A DNA stretch of 39,606 nucleotides from CAZUGA01 sp964619885. GTDB lineage: Bacteria; Pseudomonadota; Gammaproteobacteria; Methylococcales; UBA1147. Location: assembly GCA_964619885.1 (NCBI GenBank), contig CAZUGA010000042.1, positions 1-39,606 on the forward strand, in the 5' to 3' direction. Position numbers and translations under genes: made by a program. Below are positions 8,708 to 15,185 of this stretch, piece by piece. How positions within the stretch are numbered: position 1 is the first letter of the stretch; each line of letters opens with the position of its first letter. The notes beneath the pieces were generated by a model, which was given only the letters and a program-made list of their open reading frames with translations, was not told where the DNA came from and ran no database searches.

Positions 8708-9066
8708 ATGAAGCTGAATTTGAATCGCAGTTAAAGAAGTTAAAGCAAGAATTTGCCGGCAACCTTGTGGCTAGGCTCCGTGATATCAATGAATATCAGT
8801 CCGCGTTGCGGTTGGCAACGAAGGGCGAAAGTTCTGAATATTTGGATAAACTCCAACGAGCGGCACATTCATTGGCTGGGTCAGGCGCAAGCTTTGGATT
8901 TTCGGTGACGAGTGATGTTGCGGCCATATTGGACAGTAGGTTGCAGGAACTTCAGCGCCACAAGGGTGATCTTAGTACCGGCGATATCGCCGAAATTGAT
9001 TCGCTGATTGATAACACGGTTCGACAGACTCGAGCCGAACTGAAAAACTATCATGACCGGAACTAA
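8704..9066 (+). CDS. Histidine phosphotransfer (HPt) protein
   Basis: This is a helical 120-residue protein with the HPt signature AAHSLAGSGASFGF, in which H55 is the phosphorylatable histidine. It should relay phosphate between a hybrid kinase and the receivers encoded on both sides. Start GTG 8704 overlaps the stop of the upstream receiver gene, and the stop lies 2 bases before the next gene, so the three genes form a tight operon. The ATG at 8708 is out of frame and not an alternative. Confidence 0.88.
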   Translation: MNEAEFESQLKKLKQEFAGNLVARLRDINEYQSALRLATKGESSEYLDKLQRAAHSLAGSGASFGFSVTSDVAAILDSRLQELQRHKGDLSTGDIAEIDSLIDNTVRQTRAELKNYHDRN

Positions 9067-9068
9067 GG

Positions 9069-10298
9069 ATGGATAAATCAATGAAGTTCTTTGTGGTTGA
9101 CGATGATCCAGTGATTTTAAAGCTGGTAAAGACTCTATTAGAAGCTGGCGGTCACAGCGTTACTTGTACAAATTCAAGCGATGATGCGGTAGCGAGTATT
9201 CAAACGCAAAGCCCCGATTGTGTGCTCAGCGATATTATGATGCCGGGTATGGATGGTTTCGAGTTGTGCAAAAAACTTAGGGACAGTGATGCATTAATTG
9301 CCACCAAAATCGTTATGATGTCGGTGAAAACCTACGAATTCGACAGGCAACGTGCGCGCGAATTAGGTGCGGATGGTTATCTATTAAAACCAATCGATCC
9401 CGAAACGTTTTTGGATCAGATTCGGCAAATTTTGGCAGATCAAATGATTCTCCAATATTGGGGTGTTAGGGGTACACTGCCGGTACCCGGCCGCAAAACA
9501 CTTAAGTATGGAGGCAATACGCCTTGTGTTACGCTTTCGTTACCTAGAGAACGCTTATTTATTTTTGATGCCGGAACCGGGATCAAAGAATTATCCAACG
9601 AACTGATGCGCAAAGATGACCGACCGGTGACTGCCCGGTTGTTTCTATCTCATCCTCATTGGGATCATATCCAGGGGTTGCCATTTTTCTCTCCGTTATA
9701 TATCCCGGGTAATGAATTCGAGATTTGCGGTGCATCGCATAGCGATCTAACCGTTAGGGAGCTGGTAAGTGGGCAGATGGGAGGGGTCTATTTTCCGATT
9801 ACAATCCAAAAATTTGGCGCTAGCGTAATATTCCATGATTTGCATGAGGGTAGCTTTGATTTCGATGATATTCGGGTAGAAACGATGTTGCTTAGCCACC
9901 CCGGCAACTGTCTGGGATACCGAGTCTATTGCCAAAGCAAGAGTATCTGTTATGTGACGGATAACGAATTATTTCGCCCAGACCTGCCGCAATATAGCGC
10001 AACTTATGTTGCACGGCTGGTGAACTTTATAAAACGAACCGACATATTGATCGCTGACGCAACCTATACCGATGAGGAATATCCAAGCAAAGTAGAGTAT
10101 GGGCATTCCTGCATTGGCGAAGTCGTTAAACTAGCGCATGCGGCCGAAGTTAAAGAGCTCCATCTGTTTCATCATGATCCCGACCAAACAGACGATGATA
10201 TTGATTTAAAGCATGAAGTTGCCACCCGTATGCTCAATTCCTTAAATTCGAAAACTCGCTGTATCGCGCCCGCTGAAGGAGATACTTATGAGCTTTGA
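9069..10298 (+). CDS. Receiver domain fused to MBL-fold metal-dependent hydrolase
   Basis: Residues 5-122 form a receiver domain with D11-D13, phospho-acceptor D55 (VLSDIMMPGMDG) and K107 (LLKPID). Residues 128-409 form a metallo-beta-lactamase-fold domain opening with YWGVRGTLPVPG and YGGNTPCV. It has metal ligands in HPHWDH (195-200), a later LSHPGN histidine, an Asp in LIADATYTDEEY and a C-terminal LFHHDPDQTDD. The related free-standing hydrolases cleave phosphodiester or similar bonds. Here catalysis is probably gated by phosphorylation through the upstream HPt. Substrate is unknown. ATG 9081 (MKFFVVDDD) may be the real start, because the AAGGA box touches ATG 9069. Confidence 0.87.
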   Translation: MDKSMKFFVVDDDPVILKLVKTLLEAGGHSVTCTNSSDDAVASIQTQSPDCVLSDIMMPGMDGFELCKKLRDSDALIATKIVMMSVKTYEFDRQRARELGADGYLLKPIDPETFLDQIRQILADQMILQYWGVRGTLPVPGRKTLKYGGNTPCVTLSLPRERLFIFDAGTGIKELSNELMRKDDRPVTARLFLSHPHWDHIQGLPFFSPLYIPGNEFEICGASHSDLTVRELVSGQMGGVYFPITIQKFGASVIFHDLHEGSFDFDDIRVETMLLSHPGNCLGYRVYCQSKSICYVTDNELFRPDLPQYSATYVARLVNFIKRTDILIADATYTDEEYPSKVEYGHSCIGEVVKLAHAAEVKELHLFHHDPDQTDDDIDLKHEVATRMLNSLNSKTRCIAPAEGDTYEL

Positions 10299-10358
10299 TG
10301 AGCCATATCAGGTGCATATGAGTGGATCATTAATATCTATTCGGCAGTTTGCCGTCGG

Positions 10359-10386
10359 TTGACAAGATCCATTGATAAGTTAAAAT
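10359..10386 (+). promoter_or_regulatory. Sigma70-like promoter of the tRNA-Gly/Cys unit
   Basis: A perfect -35 box TTGACA (10359-10364) and a -10 box TAAAAT (10381-10386) are separated by 16 bases. The first base of tRNA-Gly is 17 bases beyond the -10 box. This is a strong, well-placed stable-RNA promoter. I see no clear GC-rich discriminator beyond CTCG. Confidence 0.65.
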
Positions 10387-10402
10387 GCTCGTTTAGATTG
10401 AT

Positions 10403-10478
10403 GCGGGAATAGCTCAGCTGGTAGAGCACAACCTTGCCAAGGTTGGGGTCGCGAGTTCGAATCTCGTTTCCCGCTCCA
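10403..10478 (+). tRNA. tRNA-Gly (GCC)
   Basis: A 76-nt tRNA with acceptor GCGGGAA paired to TTCCCGC, D-arm GCTC...GAGC, anticodon stem CAACC/GGTTG with loop TTGCCAA (anticodon GCC), T-arm around GTTCGAATC, and an encoded CCA. Its 3' part is the attachment site of the element that follows. Before integration it was probably directly followed by tRNA-Cys (now at 15051). Confidence 0.97.
10451..10478 (+). repeat. attL: tRNA-Gly 3' end
   Basis: These 28 bases (GCGAGTTCGAATCTCG, then TTTCCCGCTCCA) are repeated exactly at 14984-15011. The copy here completes the functional tRNA. Tyrosine integrases typically recombine at the T-arm and 3' end of tRNA genes, so this pair marks the borders of an integrated element. 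Confidence 0.9.
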
Positions 10479-10513
10479 TTTTTCAATCACTTACAAGCCC
10501 CGCCAGTTTTTAG

Positions 10514-10532
10514 TGTACATGGACTGTACATG
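10514..10532 (+). repeat. Direct repeats TGTACATG, possible arm-type integrase sites
   Basis: TGTACATG occurs at 10514-10521 and again at 10525-10532, an 11-base spacing of about one helical turn, 36 bases inside attL. Each copy contains the palindrome TGTACA. Position beside the crossover region suits integrase or excisionase binding, but this is inference. Confidence 0.4.
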
Positions 10533-10541
10533 TTTCGATGC

Positions 10542-10724
10542 TCAGTCCTCTACACTGTAAAACAATAAAGCTGATATTAGTTCGACTGAAATTGGAATCC
10601 ATATCGGAGATAAAACGGCCAGCCAGGGCCACTCTACATATCCGGTTAATTTCAGTGCTGTAAATAACATAGTTAATAGTCCGAAAACTCCAATAGTAAC
10701 TCTACTTGATATATTTCTAGTCAT
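10542..10724 (-). CDS. Small two-helix membrane protein (phage Fragile-X-F-like)
   Basis: Sixty residues with two hydrophobic helices (about 10-29 and 33-56) around the sequence LKLTGYVEWPWLAVLSPIWI. This resembles small phage and island proteins often annotated as transmembrane Fragile-X-F proteins, whose function is unknown. A strong ribosome-binding site (GGAGGGTGAA) precedes the ATG, which overlaps the integrase stop by 4 bases. It is therefore co-transcribed with the integrase. Confidence 0.65.
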   Translation of the reverse strand: MTRNISSRVTIGVFGLLTMLFTALKLTGYVEWPWLAVLSPIWIPISVELISALLFYSVED

Positions 10725-11599
10725 TTCACCCTCCAGCGTTTTGATAGAGGCACAATCCGTTTCGACATAATTCTCTGCAAATCCTGAAAATAGTCATCAA
10801 TCGCTGCGGCCGCATTGCTCAAATAATCCGGTGCATACTTTGCGTAGCGTTGAGTTGTCTTGAATTCGGCTACTTGGTGCCCTAGAAATCCAGCAACTTC
10901 CCAAGGTGGCACATTGCGTTTGCGCATTTCTGTGGCGACCGTGTGTCGTATCGTGTACGGGATTACGTCTGAACTTAATCCAGCTTTGTCCCTGGTCTTT
11001 CGCCACGTCGTTTTGATGCTCTTGACGGGTTTACCCCGGTATTTGATTAAAAAGTCGCGCTCGCATCGTCTCAGCCAGGGCAAAAGTGTCTTTGTAATCG
11101 GTACAACCGGACGGAACTTTTTAGTTTGTTATCGGCCGAGTTGATTCAGGTCGATTAACCGGTTATCGAAGTCTATTTGATCTTTGCGCAATTCCAAAAT
11201 GGTTTCGGGTCTTGTAGCAGTGTTGAATGCTACTAAACAATACCAAATAAGCTTTCCGCCTGCGTGATCGATCAATGCGGCCGCTTCTTAAAGGGTCAAT
11301 ATTCGATCCCGGGGTTTTCCGGCAGGTAGTTTTTCAACCGGCGGGACATAGGTGATCATCTGGTTGTTGTAAGCGGAATTTAGCGCGGCAATTCCCGTTG
11401 TCAATATGCGATTAATATATTCGTTGCTATAACCTTTTGATTTGGGCCGTTCCACAAATTCAGCTTGTTTATCCGGTAATAGGTCCGATACCATCGCATC
11501 TTGATAGAATTCTGACCATTTACCCAGGCAGTTTTTGGCCGTTTCGGCCGAGCATAGATTACTTGCATGCTTGTCGTACCTAACCAATACGCTAGCCAA
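10721..11599 (-). pseudogene. int: Tyrosine integrase with two in-frame nonsense codons
   Basis: One continuous frame of about 292 codons encodes a phage-type integrase. The N-terminal SAM-like domain (SAETAKNCLGKWSEFYQDA) is followed by the catalytic domain with ATRPETILELR (box I Arg), YTIRHTVATEM (H/R motif), GFLGHQ and TTQRYAKYAPDY (nucleophile Tyr). TAA codons at 11288-11290 and 11129-11131 interrupt it, each one base change from a family-like residue (GAA in TLEEAAAL, AAA in LGRKQTKKF). The reading frame is otherwise intact, so inactivation is recent. The TTG 11599 start is uncertain and the frame stays open further upstream. Confidence 0.88.
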
Positions 11600-12012
11600 T
11601 GGCTGTTCTGGCTGGGTTATCGCGGGAAGCGTATTTGTATGCGGTAGCCAAGTGGATCCAGGATAAATCCGTTGAGCCCGAATTATTATATCGGATCTAT
11701 TTGATGGTTGGTGAATTGGCGATTAAGCACAAATGGCGAGTGCCGAAAGATAAAGAATTACTGCGCGGTCTAACCCAGCTAGCCATCATTGAAATGGTCA
11801 GAGAACCGCGGTGTCCACATTGTAGTGGTAACAAGTGCAAGCGGTGTGGGTTTACTGGGTATTTGTGGTTGAATGAGTCGGAAAAGGCTCGGGTAGTTGG
11901 AATTGATAGGGCGTCTTGGTTTAGACGGTGGTCTAAGCGATATCCAATCGTTAGAAAAATTCAGTCGTACGAATCTGAGGTTTTTGATAAATTGAGGGGT
12001 GAGCGCATTTAA
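11599..12012 (+). CDS. Zinc-finger protein, phage Q antiterminator-like
   Basis: The 137-residue basic protein has a central four-cysteine cluster CPHCSGNKCKRCGFTGYL (about residues 72-89) followed by a helix-rich region with SWFRRWSKRYPIVRKI. This resembles the zinc-binding part of lambdoid Q-like late antiterminators. Antiterminators act on RNA polymerase at late phage promoters, which would fit an old prophage or satellite. ATG 11599 lacks a ribosome-binding site and abuts the divergent integrase frame, so the N-terminus may be truncated by rearrangement. The Q assignment is tentative. A generic DNA-binding zinc-ribbon protein is the alternative. Confidence 0.5.
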   Translation: MAVLAGLSREAYLYAVAKWIQDKSVEPELLYRIYLMVGELAIKHKWRVPKDKELLRGLTQLAIIEMVREPRCPHCSGNKCKRCGFTGYLWLNESEKARVVGIDRASWFRRWSKRYPIVRKIQSYESEVFDKLRGERI

Positions 12013-12056
12013 CTGCCGTACAGAAAGTGAATACTTTATTCTAAAGCGTTCGGTTA

Positions 12057-12263
12057 TTAGATTAGCGAACAGTCTTCTTGCGAATCTTCATCAAATACGA
12101 GCTCTGCAACTGCATAAGGCGGCCCATTGTACCAACTGGTGTCATCTGGATAATCGCTAATACATATAGCAACGACTACACGTTGCCCAATATCGGTGCA
12201 GCGGAATGTTTTCTCGCTTCCAGTCTTGAATTCACACCCTAAATGAAATTCATCGTTTTTCAT
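12057..12263 (-). CDS. Small conserved protein downstream of parE
   Basis: A 68-residue acidic protein with the pattern FRCTDIGQRVVVAI and then SWYNGPPYAVAELVFDE. From memory, this CTD-x-G...SWxNGPPYAVAExVFDE pattern recurs in small proteins of mobile regions, with no known function. Its ATG lies 14 bases inside the end of parE, so translation is coupled and it is the third member of the toxin-antitoxin operon. It may modulate the toxin or be a passenger. The sequence does not decide. Confidence 0.65.
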   Translation of the reverse strand: MKNDEFHLGCEFKTGSEKTFRCTDIGQRVVVAICISDYPDDTSWYNGPPYAVAELVFDEDSQEDCSLI

Positions 12264-12537
12264 CGGTGTTCTGTCGCCCTAATATGCTCATAATCTCGAC
12301 GGTATCACCTTCAACACGATAATAGATACTATCAATGCCGCATACGCTGCGCCTGTAACCTTCGCGGATATAATCAACGGCTTGATACAAATACGGTTGC
12401 TCAGCTAGCTGTTCAAAACGAACAAAAAAGGCATGATAGTATTTGTCGGCCTGGGTTTCGCCGTATTCACGAACGCCGCGCTGATGAATTCGTATGAGGT
12501 CAGCCTGTGCATCTTCACTGAGTTTATAATTCCCCAT
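12250..12537 (-). CDS. parE: ParE/RelE-superfamily toxin
   Basis: About 95 residues starting MGNYKLSEDAQADLIRIHQR, with the ParE pattern of an N-terminal strand, helical hairpin and C-terminal strands ending in GDTVEIMSILGRQNTDEKR. ParE toxins poison DNA gyrase, while RelE relatives cleave mRNA. The ParD partner next door favours ParE. The start at ATG 12537 was chosen because it overlaps the antitoxin gene's last codons by 14 bases and matches the family N-terminus. The frame remains open for 13 more codons upstream, but these lie inside parD. Confidence 0.87.
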   Translation of the reverse strand: MGNYKLSEDAQADLIRIHQRGVREYGETQADKYYHAFFVRFEQLAEQPYLYQAVDYIREGYRRSVCGIDSIYYRVEGDTVEIMSILGRQNTDEKR

Positions 12538-12775
12538 TGCGGCGCAATTCTTCCTTTGATTTAGCAAGAATTTCATCGCGGGTCATATTTGTGAATCCAC
12601 TTTTCTCGGATTTGATAAGTTTAGCGCGTATCCATTCAATTTCGTTTTGTTGCGCTCGCGCTTTTCGTATCAAATCGTTTACGACATCGCTTTTGCTGGT
12701 GTATTCCTCACTCTCAACCTGAGCTTTTAGCCATTCATCGTTTGGTGTCGTAAATGAAATGCTTTGTCTCGTCAT
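12524..12775 (-). CDS. parD: ParD-type antitoxin
   Basis: An 83-residue protein with an N-terminal ribbon-helix-helix segment (SISFTTPNDEWLKAQV and SKSDVVNDLIRKAR) and a C-terminal toxin-neutralising tail. It should dimerise, bind the operator just upstream and inhibit ParE. A good ribosome-binding site (AGAGG) precedes ATG 12775. The gene leads a three-gene, fully overlapping operon (parD, parE, small protein). Confidence 0.87.
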   Translation of the reverse strand: MTRQSISFTTPNDEWLKAQVESEEYTSKSDVVNDLIRKARAQQNEIEWIRAKLIKSEKSGFTNMTRDEILAKSKEELRRNGEL

Positions 12776-12792
12776 TGTTAAACCTCTAATAC

Positions 12793-12835
12793 GGTGTTTA
12801 TATGGTGCTAATAATACACCAAAATTGCACCATAT
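12793..12835 (-). promoter_or_regulatory. Palindromic operator upstream of parD
   Basis: A perfect 9-bp inverted repeat ATATGGTGC (12800-12808) / GCACCATAT (12827-12835) is nested with GGTGT (12793-12797) and ACACC (12816-12820). This gives a set of GGTGY half-sites 18-60 bases upstream of the parD ATG. It is a natural target for the ribbon-helix-helix autorepressor. Binding is inferred, not shown. Confidence 0.6.
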
Positions 12836-12993
12836 GTGAAATAAAATAAGCAGTGAGTGAAGAACTTTGCTGGTAATAAATGTTTACCCTCCCTGGCGAT
12901 ATATTAGGGCGATTTCGGTAACAAAATCCCAAAATCTTTCTTTTGACTTTGACTGTCAATCAGCGTTGAAAAGTTTCCACTTGGTTTAGTCGG

Positions 12994-13453
12994 TTAATCC
13001 GTTTTTAGCCCTAATTTTCGATGCTTGAATCGGTAAGAATCGTTCCCTGTTTCAATGATGTCACAATGGTGAGTAATTCGATCTAGAAGTGCGGCTGTCA
13101 TCCTTGCATCACCAAAAACATGTACCCATTCGCTGAACTTTAAGTTGGTGGTGATTATCAGCGTGGTCCGTTCATAAAGCTGACTGATGAGATGAAAGAG
13201 CAATGCACCGCCTGACGTTGGAAACGGCAAGTAACCCAGTTCATCTAAAATAACCGCGTCCATCTGGATGAGTTTTCTCGCCATTAATCAGTTTTTTCAG
13301 TAATATTTCTGGCGCAAGATCCTGTCGTCTTTGTGGTATTTCAGCTTTGATATCAGACCAGGCTTCTGCCATTCCATAGAGTGGTAAGTCCTTGAGCTGT
13401 GCGAGTAGATCAATGGACAGGGTGTGCTCCCAGTAAATGGTCGTAGTGTTCAA
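12994..13453 (-). pseudogene. istB: IS21 helper ATPase IstB, deleted internally
   Basis: The N-terminal part (frame 13241-13453, LAQLKDLPLYGMAEAWSDIK) and the C-terminal part (frame 12994-13284, MDAVILDELGYLPFPTSGGA with Walker B, then LLDRITHHCDIIETGNDSYR) are in different frames. They meet near 13284. About 80 residues, including the Walker A loop of this AAA+ protein, are missing between them. The product cannot hydrolyse ATP. Confidence 0.87.
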
Positions 13454-14683
13454 TGTCAGCTTGTGGCTCTGTGGTCAGATGCAAATGATGACCAGCATTC
13501 AATTCTTTAGGACGCCTCGGCTCTGTTAATCGCCTAAGCTCATTGAGTACAATACTCCCCGTGATGATGCCTGATTCCAGCGTCAGCTCACAGGCCGTTT
13601 CAAAGGCCTCTATTCCCACGTCTTTTGCTAGCAATAGGCAGTCAACGAAAGCTTTATCGCCTTTATCTTGTTGTAGAAGTTTTTTTCTGACTTGCTGTAT
13701 CGGTTCGGGTAAGTCCCACGCTTGAAAGGGAAGGCCATTACGTAAGGCTCCGGGCTTCTTTTCTAATACCGATAGGTAATGCCAGGGATTGCACACCATT
13801 TCATCACGAACAAAACTGCGCTGATGTTCTGCAATGATTTCACCTTTTGCGACGACAGTGAGCGAGAAAGCTGTGATTCTGACTGAAACAGTTTGTCCGA
13901 CCCATTGTGCAGGTACGCTGTAATTATTTCTATTCAGTCTAACCAAACAAGTCCGACTGACTTTTAATAAATGTTCAATGTAGCCAGCAAAGGGCGTTGT
14001 TATTTGGCGAAATAATGGTTGTTCTTTAAGAAAACAGTCTGCAATCGTTTGAGAGGATAATGTAGGATGTTTTCGGCTTGATAATTCGGTACAGCGCTGT
14101 TCCAACCAACGGTTTAAATCCTCAAAGGTCTTATATTTAGCACGCGGCGTAAAGAGCCATTCTCTGACATTACCGACCTGGTTTTCCACTTGTCCTTTTT
14201 CCCAACCGGCGGCAGGTGTACAAGCCACCGGTTCAAACAGATAATGATTAGCCAAGGCCATAAAGCGACGATTAAACTTTCGCTCTTTGCCCACAAATAC
14301 CGTATCAACCACTGTTTTAAGATTGTCATAGACCATCTGAAAGGGAACATCGCCATAATGCATAATCTGGCCCAATCTGAACACTGATTCTGGCGCAACG
14401 TGAACATCGATTCTGGTTGAATGGGAACAGTGATTCCGGCTGAAGATGAACAGTTTTTCAAGTTTTTCTGGAATTGGTGTTCAACTTCTAGCCAGTTGAT
14501 CAATAATGGTTTGAATGTACCTAGCTTTGGTTCCGGTTGGGAATCTCGTGTATAAACAGGCCCAGTCTCTGTCGACAAATGTTTTCTAACGGTAGGTCGA
14601 GAGATTTTAAGGAAACGGGCAATTGAACTAATACTTTCCCCAATGACAAGATGTCGTCTTCTGACTTTGGCGATGATATCCAT
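13410..14683 (-). pseudogene. istA: IS21 transposase IstA, middle replaced by repeat array
   Basis: From ATG 14683 the HTH leader is intact (MDIIAKVRRRHLVIGESISS, then ISRPTVRKHL) as far as WLEVEHQFQK near 14460. A 92-bp array of four 23-bp units follows (14453-14362), after which another frame resumes at YGDVPFQMVYDNLKTVV and runs to 13410. About 110 residues, including the first catalytic Asp of the DDE domain, are absent. The tail overlaps istB, as is normal for this family. Confidence 0.85.
14362..14453 (-). repeat. Four tandem 23-bp units inside istA
   Basis: On the minus strand the units are 14453-14431, 14430-14408, 14407-14385 and 14384-14362, each with TGTTC at positions 2-6 and a CCRGAWT core near the end. 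The last two units match window positions 5-50. Such arrays are the multiple transposase-binding ends of some IS21 elements. They differ from this element's own ends, so they derive from a second element. Confidence 0.75.
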
Positions 14684-14983
14684 GGTTAACACTCCAGGGT
14701 TCTCCGACAAAAGGTCGGATTTTAAACAATCTGGGGTGGAAACTTTTCAAAGCTGTTTTCCCCAGAGCCCTGGTAAGTTTTGCACGCTGATTAACATTAG
14801 AAGGGTGAATAATGAAGAAGTGAGCAACCAACCCCCCTTGGTTCATGTATGAAGATTCCAGTCTAGTCAATCACAATGTTGGCAATTGCCAAAATATCAC
14901 ACTTTTATCACAGTACATGGTAGAATATCCGATTCTTCTGGTGAAGAAGATAGTATTACAACTAATAGTTATTTAACTGGGTT

Positions 14984-15011
14984 GCGAGTTCGAATCTCGT
15001 TTCCCGCTCCA
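14984..15011 (+). repeat. attR: duplicate of tRNA-Gly 3' end
   Basis: An exact 28-bp copy of 10451-10478, ending in the CCA of the lost tRNA context. It lies 39 bases before tRNA-Cys, about the spacing expected within a tRNA operon, so it marks the right border of the integrated element. Confidence 0.9.
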
Positions 15012-15050
15012 ATTTCTTCTAAGCTGGCTGTTCGCGGCTTCGCTCAATTT

Positions 15051-15124
15051 GGCTGCGTGGCAGAGTGGTTATGCAGCGGCCTGCAAAGCCGTCTACGCCG
15101 GTTCGATTCCGACCGCAGCCTCCA
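15051..15124 (+). tRNA. tRNA-Cys (GCA)
   Basis: A 74-nt tRNA with acceptor GGCTGCG / CGCAGCC, anticodon loop CTGCAAA (anticodon GCA), T-arm CCGGTTCGATTCCGG-like, discriminator T and encoded CCA. It originally followed tRNA-Gly in one unit. The 4.5 kb insertion now separates it from the promoter at 10359, so it must use another promoter, possibly within the element. Confidence 0.96.
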
Positions 15125-15185
15125 TAATTGTACGCGCTACCCTTCGGGGGTTTCTCCGGGCATCTGCCGGTTTCTTAAAACGCGG

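Larger units (their letters stand above)
12954..14796 (-). mobile_element. IS21-family element, internally deleted
   Basis: The ends match as inverted repeats: TGTCAATCAGCGTTGAAAAG at 12954-12973 and, on the minus strand from 14796, TGTTAATCAGCGTGCAAAAC. Further copies of GTGGAAACTTTTCAA occur inside both ends. The element is 1.84 kb, against about 2-2.5 kb for the family, because both istA and istB have lost their middles. I see no clear target duplication. It cannot transpose by itself. Confidence 0.8.
10479..15011. mobile_element. Integrative element in tRNA-Gly, about 4.5 kb, degraded
   Basis: The element lies between the two 28-bp att copies and separates tRNA-Gly from tRNA-Cys. It starts with a minus-strand integrase next to the tRNA, as is usual for tyrosine-integrase islands. 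Contents are a small phage-type membrane protein, the integrase (two nonsense codons), a zinc-finger protein, a parD-parE module with a third gene, and an internally deleted IS21-family element. No replication, capsid or conjugation genes are present, so it is a decayed phage satellite or small island kept by its toxin-antitoxin module. That last point is inference. Confidence 0.85.

Noticed and set aside
15125..15185. A tRNA-Leu after tRNA-Cys, as in the glyW-cysT-leuZ order
   Set aside because: No acceptor stem, anticodon loop or T-arm could be assembled. Only short GC-rich words remain before the IS30 end.
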